A stretch of DNA of 64,000 nucleotides from Gymnogyps californianus (Eukaryota; Chordata; Aves; Accipitriformes; Cathartidae): positions 6,708,294 to 6,772,293 of the forward strand of contig NC_059482.1 of NCBI RefSeq assembly GCF_018139145.2, read 5' to 3'. The first letter of the stretch is position 1. Each line of letters opens with the position of its first letter. The translations under genes were made by a program, and so were the position numbers. The notes beneath the pieces are model-generated. The model worked only from the letters and a program-made list of their open reading frames with translations, did no database searches and was not told where the DNA came from. Below are positions 35,211 through 48,256 of the stretch, one piece after another.

Positions 35211-38200
35211 GACAGTTCCTGACAAAGCACTTCAAAAACAAGAACCATGTATTTCATGAGACTTGAGTGTTTTTTAATTAAGATGATTTTTCATTTCCCC
35301 TCTTCTTGGCCTGTGATAATAAAAAGCTACAATTGTAAACCAAGCAGTTTTTTCCCATTGAGAAGTATAAAGAAGCAAGACTGATGTTGCCCCTAAATGG
35401 GAAGAGAATAAAAATCCCAGACAGTTCCACCTGGCGTTAAAAGCTGGCCACAAATTTTTAATCAGGGGAAGTAGAGAGGAAAACTCACTGCTCATCACCC
35501 AGCAGTAAAGCTGTCCACTGGTGTTATCTCCCTCCCTGACTGCTGGATACTCCAGCCTCCATTTCAGTGGCACTCACAGCTCTGTCTCTGCCAAAAACTT
35601 TTCCTTTCGCTCATCATTAGCTATTTGACCCTTTTCCCTTCTCTCTGATGTCATCTTCTGACTGCGATTCTTCACGAACAAAAGAGCTGTCACCAGCTGT
35701 GATGCCAACAGTGGAGATATCTGAACAAAACATAGAAATACAGATACTTCTAACTTCCGTTAATGACTACGTAAGGCTAATTTATCCTGTCATTAGAGTG
35801 TACCTTCTTAATCTTCCTTACTTCAGTACTGGTACAGAAACTGGTAATCCGAGATTAGCTAGAGCAGGGCTATGAGTGGGATAGCAGAAGAAAGGCATAC
35901 GTTGGCAGCCTCAAAATGAAGACGCAAAAAGTAAATGTAGGAGCCTGGCTCTCATGCCCCAATCAAAGAATGAACAATATTATTTGGGTGTGGATTTGCC
36001 ATTGGAAGAGTGATAGGATACCAGTGCATCCTGTCTTGACCCATTAGCACTGCCAGTGTTGCACCAAGGCTTGGTGTGACAGGACTCCAGTCCCCTCTCC
36101 TCTCCTCCACCAATTCAGGCTGCACCCAGCTGCATGCAGCGGCATCCAGCGCTGTTATGCACAAAGCCAGTTCTTAGACTGGATATATCAATATCCTATG
36201 GCTCTTTTGCACTACTCCAGAGACATGAACCAGTGTAAATGGCCGTCTGAGATAGATTTGCATCTGTTTTCTGCCAGCACAGTGGTGCAAAGCAGATAAA
36301 GTACACTAATCTGGACCCTTGTGTCCATCATGCTGTTTTCCAAAGATAGCAAGCAAGAACAGGAGACATGAATTACAGCAGACAGACACAAACACAAGAA
36401 CATAACATCCACCTGACCAGTGGAGGATTAGAAGATACAAGACATTTCTTGGAAATGTTGTCTTAGTGGTCATAGTCTTAACAAGAGAAGGTAAAGAGGA
36501 CAAGAGAGCGTGTGTGTGAGACTGCAAGTCACTGACGCAGCTTATGACCGGGAAAAGGCAGCAGGTATTAGGGAAGGAACGCACGCAGAGACCCAAAAGG
36601 GCAAAGGAGACCCCAGCTAGTGACTCCACATCCTTCCAGACCAAATTATTTTGTGATTCAATGACAATTTGTCTTTCCTGTGCATCTGTGCAGTCCAACA
36701 GCACTATTTTATGGCTGTTTAGTCTGTTTAGACAATATTTTAGTAACTGTAATACCACGTTGAGAAGTAGTCGCCTATTTCTAATTCAGACCTACCCAAG
36801 AGCTGTCCCACTTATGGCCACGGTGTAGGAACTCAGAGAGTCTGAAGAAAATCAGATGTTATCTGCCACCCACCCTCCTTGCCCTGACAAGCATAAATTC
36901 ATGTCTCTTCGTTTTGGGGCTTATAACTATGGGGTGAGAAAAATCCCCTCATGCATTGGAAAGGTGGGGTTCATGAGCAATCAGGAAACCTTTGTAGGCT
37001 TGTAAAACGTGAAAGGCATACCTTTGCAGCTCATAGGTCATATATTATGAATAGACCCCACAGTCATTATACAATCAAATTTTATAGACTTTAATTGACT
37101 CCTTGAAAGCAACCTAAGGCTTTTAAAATGTGAGGCCTCCAAGAAAAACAATTCTAGAGTATCTGAAGATGCTTGTAGGGCTGCTAAGGAATTCATTCAA
37201 GTTGTGTTTCTTGCTGCAAAATTTATCAAGTTGAGAGAAATATGTGCCTTCAGTTTTCAATCAGAATATTTAGTGGTACTAACACTTTTCCAACACTAAT
37301 ACAGAGTGTATAGAAAAAGCGTGCTGAAACCATTTCCCCTTCTTGGAATGCAAGAAAAGCTGACTTATTTTAAGTTTATTTTTATCAATTTAATCTTCAA
37401 AACTTCAAAGTTTGTTTTCTGCTGTATTTTTTAGGGCAGAAACCCAGTCTCTACAGGATTACAGCCAAATATGTGCAACATCAGGGTACACCTGGAAGTC
37501 ATTAAGACCTGCATTTCAAATCCTACTGCAAGGAGCGGGGGGTGGAAGACTCCATCCTCCCCCTTCTCAGTGTTGACACCCTGTTTCTATTAGGGTAACC
37601 TTGAGCCAAAGGTGTTCAAAATAAGGAGTCAAACTGCAAACAAACACATTATAAAGAACTCTGCAGTACTGCTCCAGGGTAGGGTCAGAGGCCAATTATG
37701 TCAGGCTGAGATAGAGAAAGACAGAAACCTCATAAAGGACCAGAAAGTTCCCAAAGAATAATGCAAAAGCTCTCAGGGATGTTTAAGGATGCGAATATTT
37801 AACTTAAAATGCACAGGAATACTTTTTCTTTTCTTGATCATGTTCACTTAAAAATCTTTACTTGAGGTTAAAACAAAATCAATTATTTATTCTTCCACAG
37901 TCATTCTCTTGAAACTTAGGCTCAACTTCATGGCTTGTTTGGATTTCTTTTTTAAAAAACAAAAATTATAATATGATTTAGAACTCTTTTTTCTATATAT
38001 ATATATTTCCTGGTAAATTGTGACTTGATATAGATATGAGATGCCAGATTGTTGGAAGCAAAACAGAAATTGCACTGTGAACTGCCATACCAGCTGGTAA
38101 CCACATTTTCTAGAAAATCTGTGGGCAGGCTGTCTTGAGAAAACAGAATGGGAGCTAAAATTGTTGCTATTTTTGTGGGATAAGTAGATAACTGAAAAGG

Positions 38201-38859
38201 CAAAACACAACAATTTCACTTCAGAAGTGTTAGTTTTCTAACTATTCATATTTTTTTCTCTCTTTACATTGGCTTTGCCACAAAATACTTTGTTCATCCT
38301 TTTTAGCTTACATATATATGTCTACAAAATCAGCTTTTCATATTTTATTTATCTCGTTTCAAGCCAGGCGCAGTACCCCTAACACAATATCGTAACGAAA
38401 TGAAGAGATGGCTGCTGAGCTCAACTTTTGTACTTGCAAGACAGCATCTTTTTTTGGAAATCATATCGATTTTAACGAGAAGAACCGTAGCATTGCTGTC
38501 ACATTTGACTTATGTGTGTTTATTATATGAACAACTTGATTTACTTTTTTTAGCATAAAATCCTGATTTCTCCATTCACAGAGCAAGCAGCCCTTTGTTT
38601 CCTTTTAAAACAGCTGAGAGCTGAATAGAGTCCCAAAAAGGCTGGTGTGGTACCTGCCATAGCATGCAAAAAAATCCTCGACTAACTAACCTGCAACACA
38701 TGCACAGGAAACTAAACCCAACCATTTAACTAAAGTGGGAGACTGTCCTTTTTACCTAGGGCAAGGAACAATTTTGAGAAGTTTGGGACATCAAACTGGT
38801 TGAAGGGCACCAGGCAATGTTGCGCAGGAAAACAAGGATTATTTTTGCATCCTCCCAGA
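35211..38859. other. AT-rich noncoding stretch
   Basis: No gene recognised. The longest frame (150 codons, 36306-36758, reverse) has hydrophobic runs but no family resemblance. Small items: a 12-bp palindrome GCTGCATGCAGC at 36129-36140, an octamer at 36256-36263 and a TA microsatellite at 37994-38006. Confidence 0.6.
37994..38006. repeat. TA microsatellite
   Basis: Six TA units flanked by pyrimidines. Confidence 0.85.
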
Positions 38860-39290
38860 TGCATCCCAGCGCCGCAAACACCCCAGCTCCTGGCTTTCCC
38901 CCACGGGAGGATGGAGGGGCTCATCTCCCGCTCCCTATGGGCAGAGTCTGTCCCCGTTCGCCCTCCCCAGGCTCCAACCTCTGCTCCGTGTGGTCTCAGC
39001 GCTGCCAGGGGAGCACCCCTGAAACAGCAAATATGGGATAAAAAAACAAGTCTGGGCTCTAAGCAGCTGTCTAGCCACCACTCCCGGGTCACTTCCAGGT
39101 AAACAGCGACAGACTTTTGGCACTCGAAGGCAGGTGGGGGAGACTGTGATAAACTTTGTTTGTCCAGGTGCAAAGCTGGACGTGGGTTTTGCTGTTTTTC
39201 TTCAGCAAACGGCGAGGCGGTACCGCGGGCTCTCCCCTCTGCCTGGCTGCGGGGCTTTCACGCCATCCCTGCCGTCCCCCCCATCACTGG
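38860..39290. other. GC-rich patch with moderate CpG content
   Basis: About 430 bp with roughly 20 CpGs, densest at 39205-39275 (GGCGAGGCGGTACCGCGGG). Frames of 100-147 codons on both strands overlap here; their coexistence argues that GC-rich composition, not coding, keeps them open. It could be a weak CpG island or promoter-type element. Confidence 0.45.
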
Positions 39291-41164
39291 GAGCTTTTGA
39301 GGCTTTAAGGGTGTTGGGGAAAAGCCTTTTTCAGTTTAAACAATACGAAGAAAAGACTAAACGAATCCTGTGCCTTAACCCTGGTAATAGGGTAGATTTG
39401 CTGGGAGTAATTCTCCCCCAGCAAAGCCAGATGGCTGAATGGGGTGAGAGAGCAAAGTTGGCCTCTTAAGCATGATTTCATTATTATTATAACTTAAAGA
39501 ACTGATTGTTAAAAGCGCAAGTTTCAGAGCTAAGACCATATGCAGCCACTGCTGGAAGCACCGTGAAAAAGTGATAAAGGATGAACCAGAGCAGAACTTG
39601 TTGTAAGGCAAAGAGACAAATCAAGGTTGCAACTGATACGGTTGTGCCCTGGAAGTGTAAATAAATGTGAAATGCAAAGGGATTTCATTCCTGAAGTCTT
39701 CTGAAGACTTTGCAAATTCAGAGAGGAAGAGAACATTTTTTTGCTGCTCCACACACACACAAATGATCCGCCCCATGAAACTGCATTCATTTTTATGAAT
39801 TTTCTTTCTTTGCAGCACATAACCCTGTCGACACATAGCACCTTGTCTGGGTACCGAACATGAGTGCAAAATATTTCAGGGTGAAGTGTTTCCTTGCCAT
39901 GGTTGCACAGGAAGTAATGGGAACACAGAGCAAGAAGGTCTACGGGGGGGCTGGGGGTCTCTCCTAACACCCAAAGCATGGCCAAAAAGAGCAAAACCAC
40001 CTGTGTTGATAGGAGGTGGACCTCTTGGTGAAGACAGGGGAGCAGGGGCCAAATGACTGCTCTGCTGAGTCCGCATTGATTCCTGCTTCTTCTTGGGGTG
40101 GTTCAGTTTTGTATTTCTCCCGTCTTAAATTAGGATGTAGATTTTGAGAAAATTTGCAAACAATGAGGTGAGCGTACTGGTTTGTACACAGCAAAGCTGA
40201 GCCGTTTCTGAGGGCAGCCTCAGCACCGACATGTTTTACACTGGGTTAGCAAAGAAAAGATACTTTAAAAGTAAAATCTTTGAAGGGTATCAGGAGCAAA
40301 TCCCCTTGTGTTTAACATTGACCTCTGGGACACATGAACACTGGAAATAACTGCAGTAGTATTATCCAGTGGTCTTAAGGCGCTGGAAAGCATTTAAGCA
40401 AGCACTGGACTTCTGCCTTGACTCCTGTTTTCCCAGGCCTGCAGCTCTAAACGTCGGACAAAACCACTGTCAAAAGCCAGGCAAATATAAACTCACATCA
40501 TTTCATGTTTAACTCCGTATATTTAATTACACATAGAGTTAGCGAGGTGTGTTTTAGTTAAAATCATACTGACAGGCAAAACTCTCTGTAGCATTTAATA
40601 CAATTGAGCAAATGTTTTCCTCCTGAAAGTGCCCTGGGAGGTAGGGAGAGTAGGTTAACTAAGGTACTTAAAATGTGAAAAGCACATGTAGCGTATCACC
40701 AAATACATTTTGAGTTGCATAAAAGATATGCCTTGTTCTAACAGCTAACTCTTAAACTCTTAGAAATTAGAAACACCTGCACAGTGTGTCTCAATGCTGT
40801 ATTTATTTGTCTGTGAATATTTATAAGCATTTAAACTACTAATGTTGTTGGCATTGTTAAATCTTGATTGTGAAGTTTGTAAATATTCAAAAGAAGCAGA
40901 TGTTTACTAATCCCATTTACCTTTAAGGGAAAAAAATGTAAAACTGGAACGAAAGCAGACTGTTAAACTGTTTTCCCAACAGAAACAACCAAAATAAATT
41001 ACTGCAATCTGAAGACTATAAAGAGTGACTTCAAAGGTCAAAGGATTAAAGACAGTCTAAACCATGAAATGCATTTTATTAGATTAATAAAACATATGAT
41101 TTTGCTAACTTAATTATATGAACAAATTAGCTGGAAAGGAACTTCAGAGCTTGCCATCCCAAAT
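39291..41164. other. Noncoding stretch between two GC-rich elements
   Basis: No gene recognised. A 156-codon reverse frame at 39530-40000 has no domain and mixed composition, so it is treated as chance. A G-rich spot at 39944-39957 has too few tracts for a standard quadruplex. Confidence 0.6.
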
Positions 41165-41430
41165 TAACGCCGGCTATAGCGAAGGTGCAGCAGCCGCTGA
41201 CCCGCCCTCAGCTAGCTTACGGGCTTTTATCTCCGCACAGAGCCTTTTCAAAAGTAAGCGTAAAGGAAAAGAGCGAGGAGGGTTCTCGGGAGCGGGGGGC
41301 GACGGCTGCGGCGGCGGTGTGAGAGCAGAGCCCTGCGCGGCTGCACGGCTGCCAGGGCTATTCACAGTCTTCAAAGAACTTGGTACTGCTCTGGGACCGA
41401 AGCTACAGAGCAGGCTCAGCCGGTGCCAAG
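41165..41430. promoter_or_regulatory. Short CpG island, candidate orphan promoter or enhancer
   Basis: The first 200 bp hold about 19 CpGs at roughly 60% GC, an observed/expected ratio near 1 against strongly CpG-depleted flanks. The core GGCGACGGCTGCGGCGGCGG lies near 41318. A donor-like AAA|GTAAGC on the + strand at 41251-41259 could end a short first exon. The overlapping 138-codon forward frame has no family resemblance. CpG islands in vertebrates are unmethylated in the germline and mark promoters or regulatory elements; which one this is cannot be told from sequence. Confidence 0.55.
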
Positions 41431-41717
41431 GAGGCCTACACTTGGCTCTGCTGACTAACCAAAACACTAATTCAGTTCTCTGTTCATCTGTTTTAAATCA
41501 TGCTTTTAAGTGTATTTATGTGATAAAGAATTGAAGCTGTTTCTTTTGGCCATCTAAATAATTGGGACACTCTCCTTTTCAAATAGATTGACATTTAAGT
41601 ACAACAAGCACATTGAAAAGTGAATTTTGGCTCGCAGAGCCTTGAATTTGCTTAACTCTTTCAGAGCTTAACAGTGGCTCTTTTCGAAGTCAGGTTTCTC
41701 AAGGAAATATAAGCCTT
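41431..41717. other. AT-rich noncoding stretch
   Basis: Nothing recognised. Confidence 0.6.
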
Positions 41718-41756
41718 CCAGGGCCCAGTCCTGTTCCCATAGAAGTCAGGGAAAGC
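41718..41756 (+). repeat. Fragment of the palindromic repeat family
   Basis: GGGCCCAGTCCTGTTCCCAT followed by AGAAGTCAGGG corresponds to one arm of the family (GGCCC...CCTG..CCCATTGAAGTCAATGG). Confidence 0.45.
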
Positions 41757-41804
41757 TTGATTTAAAACGATCCCAAAAAGAGCATTGTAGCGTGACCGTT
41801 TTAC

Positions 41805-41828
41805 AAAAAAAAAAAAAAAAAAAAAAAA
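41805..41828 (+). repeat. A24 homopolymer
   Basis: Longest homopolymer in the window. It lies about 50 bp downstream of the 41718 repeat fragment, but no retrocopy body or target duplication could be recognised upstream. Confidence 0.95.
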
Positions 41829-44824
41829 TTATTTTCCGATAAAAGACCTCATTATTCAATTTGTAAAGAAACTCCACCCCAAACCAAGTGACTGAAAAGG
41901 CTATCGTTTACTCCCACTACATCAGCAGAGATGAAGGAATCCAAGGAAATAAAGTACGCCTTTAAAATAGGGTGGTGGCTTCTCAGGAGACAGCAGCAGA
42001 GAGAAATGCAATAGTGCCACGTTTTGCAGGATTGCTCTCATTAGCTTTATGAAAGTTCAGATTCATGTTCAGTTGGTTAATTCACCCGCACAGATACAGC
42101 TGGAAGGAACAGTGCCTCCCCAGCTCCTTCTGCTGTGACATTAAACATGGCAAGGTTATCATTTAATATACCATCACTGAAGAACTGATTTATGGCCTTG
42201 GAGGGGGGGCGGGTCTCTTTTTCCCAATACTTTACAATTTGCTTGGACAACACTGGAAACAAACCCTTAAAATTTCTTAAGTAGAAAAACTCGATAGTGC
42301 TAACCCCAGTAAAATAAGTTCAAATTTATCTTCCTCCTTAAGTGCAGTTCACTACAGATGCATGCTTTGCTGATCCATTTCCCCACTCACTATTTTAGGG
42401 TTTACACACTGGATTAAAAAAAAAAAAAAAAGAAGCTTTTGCTGGTTTTACTTATTATTCATTCCTCAGACTATTACTATCTTGTGATAGTGAAATAGCA
42501 TTTCACTTCAATAGCATCACCACCGTGTGCTCACTCCATTAGTAAGCCCCTCTCAGAATCCACTAAGTTTCAGTCTAGCGAGATGTGATAGTGATGCAAC
42601 ATCCACTAAAAACTAAGGATTAGTGGTGTTTCCAAATGAAAGAATGCTTTGAAAGGTCCTCCTGATTGCTATTTTAGTCTGCATATAGATCCTCAGAGAA
42701 AACCAGACTTTTTTTTCTTTATTTCTTTTTTTTTAAATAACATCCTAATGTGTCATCAGCTTTGGATAGGAAAGGAGATGTACACAATTCCAAGATTTTT
42801 AATTTTCAAGGTCATGTAGCCCAAATCATAAAGGAAAAGCTCTCTTGGGTCTGTGCAGCAGTGGCTGAACATGCAAACAAACAGCTAGATCTGGAAACAA
42901 TTTCAGCCCGATTTATTGGGGTTAACCTTACATGGACTTGGGATTTTTTGTCTTACTGAAAGGAAAGCAGAACAAAACAAAAAGCAAAACCTTCACTTTT
43001 TTAGATTGATGATACAAAGTCATTTCTTATTTATGCAGTGTCATCTGGCTCTGCTTCCTTGTGAGGAGTGGTTTGGACAGCTGTGTCCAGAGCCAGGAAG
43101 ACCTTTCCAGCGAAGCCATACCAGATCTCTCCTGGCTACAGTGGGGTACCACAGCAGCATGATGGGACACAAGGGCCACTCACTTCTCAGCATGACATGG
43201 GTGTGCAGATCTCCCTCCTTAATGTATAACCCCATCTTTAGCTGTCCTTACCAACCCTTGCTTCTGTCTTCAACCATCCCTGAGTCAGCTGTATGCACAA
43301 GCCCAGACTCAGCCAGGTAGCCACCAAAAAGTGTACGTTTTGCTGCCCTACACCACAACATGTAGCAATACCTACTTTTGCTAATGGTTGCCCTTAAGGG
43401 ACTAAGAAGACCATATTAATAGTAATTCATGTTGGGATGCTCTGAATCAGCAAGACTCATAACAAAATGAAAATAGCAGCAGCTTTGCATCATTACAACT
43501 CTACCCCTTGTGGATATTCTGCTAGTGGCAATCTCCCTGAGCTGGCGTAGACTAAAATATTCTCCTCTTAATACTATTCTCCCTCTCTCCAACTCCTACA
43601 CTCAAAGAAAGCTGTTTACTAAGTGGCACTACTTTCTTATTTTAATGAATGCATGCAAAGCATATTTACATGAATACTAGAGTGTAGAGGTTTAACGTCA
43701 AGCTTTCTCATTGTAGATCCTGCACTCTACTCACTATTTGTGCAGTTTTTGTTTGAAAGAATCTCATACTACAAGTGCAAGTCAGAACAACAGTAAAAAC
43801 AACAATCCCTACTATTTACTGTATTAGCTCTACCAACAATCTTCTTGTCACCTCTGAAGGTTAAATATTGGGAAAACAGTCACTGATAAAACAAAAAATG
43901 GTATTGGTGCTTCACGCGAGAACAACTGCAAGATCCTCACTCGCAACCCTTTGGTGTAAAACATGCAAGGGTTTCTTTGTCAAGCTGGTGAGATGCTAAC
44001 CTTGTTTATCTGCGAATGCAAAACAACATTCCCCATCCAGCAGTGTCACTCTGACCTTTGTGTGGAACCTCAGTTCTCCCCATGCAGCATAACAATGCTG
44101 CTTTTGTGCAGCCCGTGTAAGGCCATGGGAGTCAGGATTTACTGCTCCGGCAATTTAATCACAACCTTCATACTTCGTGGCTTATTCAGTTCGCATTCTA
44201 AACCAAAATATATAAAACGCCAGAACTTTTTCTTTGCTTCTCATATCTGTTAACTGATATTCATTATCACTCGCTTCCCAAAGACTTCTTTTTACTACAA
44301 ACACAGGAAGGAAAACCCCAGAACAAAATGCACAAAATGCTTGCTCCGGTAACACAAAGTGAAGGATATCACTTTAAAAGCTTTCACTGAATTGCCTTTT
44401 TGTGCACCATGCAAGAAAAACTAGCTGTACTTAATATCCTAAGTATTTCTATGCCCACATTCAATCAATCTACAGAGAGCAAAAGTTACAAACCTTTTAA
44501 CATTTGAAAATAGGTATTAGAATAGTAATTGTCTAACTTTTATTCATTGCAGGTGCAGGCCTTATGTGTATTTAACATGCATTTTTAAAGGAGATTTACA
44601 AATAGCTAAAGCAGTGGCTCTGAACTGCAGGCGGCCATAATACGGGAAAGATAACATGCAAGTGCAGAGTGAATATTACAGATCTGTTCCCGAAATGAGC
44701 TGAAAACCCATGATCCAATTAAATCAATAGAAAACACAGCTGCTCTAGCACTCTAGGGCCCAAGCTGTAAATCTGAGCACTGAACACAACCTCTTTTTTT
44801 TTTTCCCTAAGGGGGTTACCTGCT
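41829..44824. other. AT-rich noncoding stretch
   Basis: No gene recognised. A G-rich spot at 42203-42213 has too few tracts for a standard quadruplex. The longest frame (134 codons, 42916-43320, forward) shows no family signature. Confidence 0.6.
42416..42432 (+). repeat. A17 homopolymer
   Basis: Simple poly-A run without a recognisable retrocopy attached. Confidence 0.95.
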
Positions 44825-44935
44825 TATCCAGGAGCGGTACTCGTGGCACTCTGCGTGCACCGGGGCAGCTTCCACAGACGCCTTTGCGAGCGGTGCTCAG
44901 CCTGGCAGTGTTGGCTTGGGGGGGTCGTATGAATG
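44825..44935. other. Small GC- and CpG-rich patch
   Basis: About 110 bp with roughly eight CpGs, preceded by a polyT run (about 44793-44803). Below CpG-island size; no gene signal. Confidence 0.4.
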
Positions 44936-47900
44936 CCTCCTTTCAGTTTCAGTCCCATGTGGTTTCACACTTCGACCCCACAACTTCACTTTGAACTTCA
45001 GGTTCAAATGAATGCAAAATCCCAACACAAAAGACAGTCAAAACCACTGCTTACTGTGGGAGAACCAAGCCTAACTGTGTATCAGATGGTTTTAAACAAA
45101 AAAATATAAATTAATCTCATCATTTCAATGAGTGTTTCCTTACAGCATGCCATGAAAATAGAATACTGCTACTCCTTCCTTAGCTTCAATACGAAGGTCT
45201 CTTAATACCACCATTGTGTTTTTTCCGTGTGCTGGCTTCTAAGTATTTATATGCAACCATTAAGTTTCATATCATGACTGTTCAAATGTACTCAGGTAGT
45301 ATGTATAACTGCAGTGAGATTATTTTTTAATTTCGTATAACTATGAATAGTATGCCTGCACTGGACTTACAGACAAATCTAAATCAATGTTATGCTAGGT
45401 CTGGCCTTAAGTTACATGTGTTTGTATATTTTTATCTGTATCTGTGAGACAGGGAAAGGAATTACATTTATAAGTAATTAACCAGTTTAATGAACATTAG
45501 TCAAGGGAGGGAAATCGAGTTTAAATTCAAGTCTATCCTTTGTTTCCAATGCCAGAAGAAACTTTGTGATCATTTTGTTTTTCCAGCAAAACACATAGGC
45601 AATGACTGATAACAGCCATTTATTCTGTCTCAGGTTACTATGCAAGTATTTGGCTAGGACTTAACCCTATTGAATTCCAAGTAGTTTTAGAGTTTTACTG
45701 TAAGAAAGTTTTAAACTCTCTCACAGACAGTCATATTCCAGCCCTCTTAATGCTGCTTTGATAATGGCAAAGCACTGGGCTGCTTGTTTCATGTACTTCA
45801 GAACAACAAAACACTTAAGCAAGTTATAAGTGAATGCATAGCTCTAACTAGAGCCTGATATCTTGCATATTTGTATTTCTGCATCTAATTGACACATTTG
45901 GTTTGGGGATTGCATGAAAAAAAGTCAGTCACTTGCATATAAAAACTGCCACAGGATATGTAACCAGTCATCTTCAGGCAAAAATTAAAAAATTCTGTTC
46001 ACAATCAAAATAAACTCATGAGCCAAAAGCAAGGCAGGTGGCTACACCTGTATTTGCTGTGCTAAACTGTGAAACTAAAACTTTTGAAAAATCAAGACCT
46101 CCTGCCGTGTATAGTTGCCATTGGAGAATTTGTTTCAGCCTTTGCATTCAATATACACTTGCCACATATTGATTTTTTTTTTCCTTCAAAGCTAATCTTT
46201 TGACTTTCCAACTGCAAAGAAGAAACATTGTCAGACTGATTATGAGGAAGCTCACTAACAGTTCATGCATTTGATGCTCTGGCTATAATGTTGTACAAAT
46301 CTAATGTCATAAGTCTTGGATCATGTACAAATACAGAAAACAGCATCAAAGATGCAGCTTTTCCCCAGGTATTGGTCTTTCAGCTTGCAGAAGAGTCATT
46401 CATTTCAAAACATGCTGGAATAACTGACTGGCTGCACTGAAGCCCATAACTGCCTTTATATATAAGCCTTTGTATGACATTATTGAATGTCTTGAAACAT
46501 TTTAAAGTTTTATTATAGCGTTTGAAATCAACAAGGCAATTAGTGAGACCTGAGACTGCGTACTGGTCAAATAAAGCTGCCATCAATAGTACTTTGTAAA
46601 AGTCAATGGATGTCTTGGGTTTATGGGCCAAGTCTAAGTGTGTGTCCATAGACACACCTTTTCATTTTTATAAATATAGCTTAGGCTTTTAGGAAAAGTC
46701 CATATTCCCCAAATCAACTTTTATCACTGTTTTCTGATATAAATAACAACAGGGGAGAGAGAAAATGGAGATGATTAGACCTGACAATAATATGGGTAGA
46801 GGAGCGGGGTTTTCCCCAAACTAGCAAGGGACTAATAAATAATAAACATATTCTTGTATTTTAATAAGGCTTTTCTCCTAAGATATCAAAGCAGTTGAAA
46901 AGTACCATATATGTCCAAAAACGCCATGAAAAGTGCTATGTGCTATTGAAAAGAAAACCAGCAATAAGACTTCTACCCAGAACAGCAGAGTCAAAGGTGA
47001 AGGAACAGTGACAGATTCCTCACTTCCAGCCATAGGCTGTAACAGACATTTCAGGAGAACTGATGTCCACAAAAAAGTTTTTGTAACGGGAGGGAGGACT
47101 TCATACATGTCTTATTGTACATGAGCAGACATAAATAAGCATACATTTTCTGGACCTTTCAATATGTACTGGAGATATCTGCAATCAGTGCTACCGCCAC
47201 ATGCAGCTAGCTGGCTTTTGGTAGATGACATATGTTCCTAATTTGTTTCCTGCGTAACTAGAAGGTGTGTTTACTGCTATGAAATCAAGTTAACATTTAC
47301 AAAGCATAATTATCTTCAAAAAATGACTTTGCCATAACTTTCAACAAACTCAAAATAGACTGGAAAAGAAACAAGGACTGTTGTATCCTATTAAAGTTAA
47401 CATTTTATTGAGCAGGTGGAAGCAGAAGTCAGCTGTCTGTTCTTAGTTTCTTTCCTCTCTGACCTCTCCTGGGAAGGGATGTATTCTAACAACTGAGTAA
47501 CAAGTTTATTCTGATTTTTTGTTTTTATTCTAGTGTAATTCTGGTTAAAAGTTTTGATTCACAATAGTCAAGATCAAAACAAGAAACACGTAGGTGTCCT
47601 ACAGGCTACAAAAGTCCCCTACTTAGGTTTCTAGCCAAAGTCTATAAAATCAAGCTGAGACTGAAGCGTATCATAACCGCAAGACATTAAATGTGAAATT
47701 AAGTGACAGATAAGTAATCTAACAAGACAATCACAACGACAAGAGTTTATTCACCTCTGCTTTTCAGTCACATCTACCTATAATTTATGGCATACATATT
47801 TTCACAATTTGATGCAACATTTACATTAGTTTAATCAAACACTTTCAGAGTGCCTGGTTCATTACTTGCGTGGCACTATATCAATTGCACTTTACCTACT

Positions 47901-48224
47901 TCCCTAATCAAAGAGTATCTGAATTCTTTGGACTGGACAAATGGATATAGATTTTACAGGAACCGAACAAACTAAATGCATATGCATTATTTTAACTGTG
48001 AAGCATTTATATTCCCTCATAGCTGTGATTTCTAATCCAACTGGCTAATATTATTCACTGAAAAATCACATTACAGTACAGTAATTTAAAGGGATAATAA
48101 ACACATAACACAATAAATAGTAATGTTCTAAGCTCTTGCCATTCTGATAAAGCTGTGATTCAGTCAAGTTCAACCATGTATATGGAAGTAAGCCGTTCCT
48201 ATTCATCAAAATGAAAAAAATCAT
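44936..48224. other. AT-rich noncoding stretch
   Basis: No gene, named repeat or notable motif cluster recognised in about 3.3 kb. Confidence 0.6.
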
Positions 48225-48256
48225 ATCAAGATCCATTGATTTCAGTGGGATTTAAA
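48225..48256 (+). repeat. Fragment resembling the palindromic repeat family
   Basis: AAGATCCATTGATTTCAGTG followed by GGA matches the CATTGACTTCAATGGGA arm with a few changes. Confidence 0.4.

Noticed and set aside
36306..36758. 150-codon reverse open frame with hydrophobic runs
   Set aside because: Hydrophobicity is common in chance frames of T-rich strands; no splice signals or family features support it.
38730..39173. 147-codon reverse and 100-codon forward frames
   Set aside because: Overlapping frames on both strands in a GC-rich patch point to low stop frequency, not coding.
39530..40000. 156-codon reverse open frame
   Set aside because: No domain or family resemblance, mixed codon composition, and several overlapping frames in the same GC-rich neighbourhood. 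Frames of this length are expected by chance in 64 kb.
41118..41534. 138-codon forward frame over the CpG island
   Set aside because: Low-complexity Gly/Ala/Arg product of CpG-rich DNA with no family match; the CpG island itself is the better explanation.
44613..45053. hAT/MER5-like ends (AGCAGTGGCTCTGAACTG ... AAAACCACTGCTT)
   Set aside because: The terminal similarity is too short, the interior is unlike the family, and no target duplication was found.
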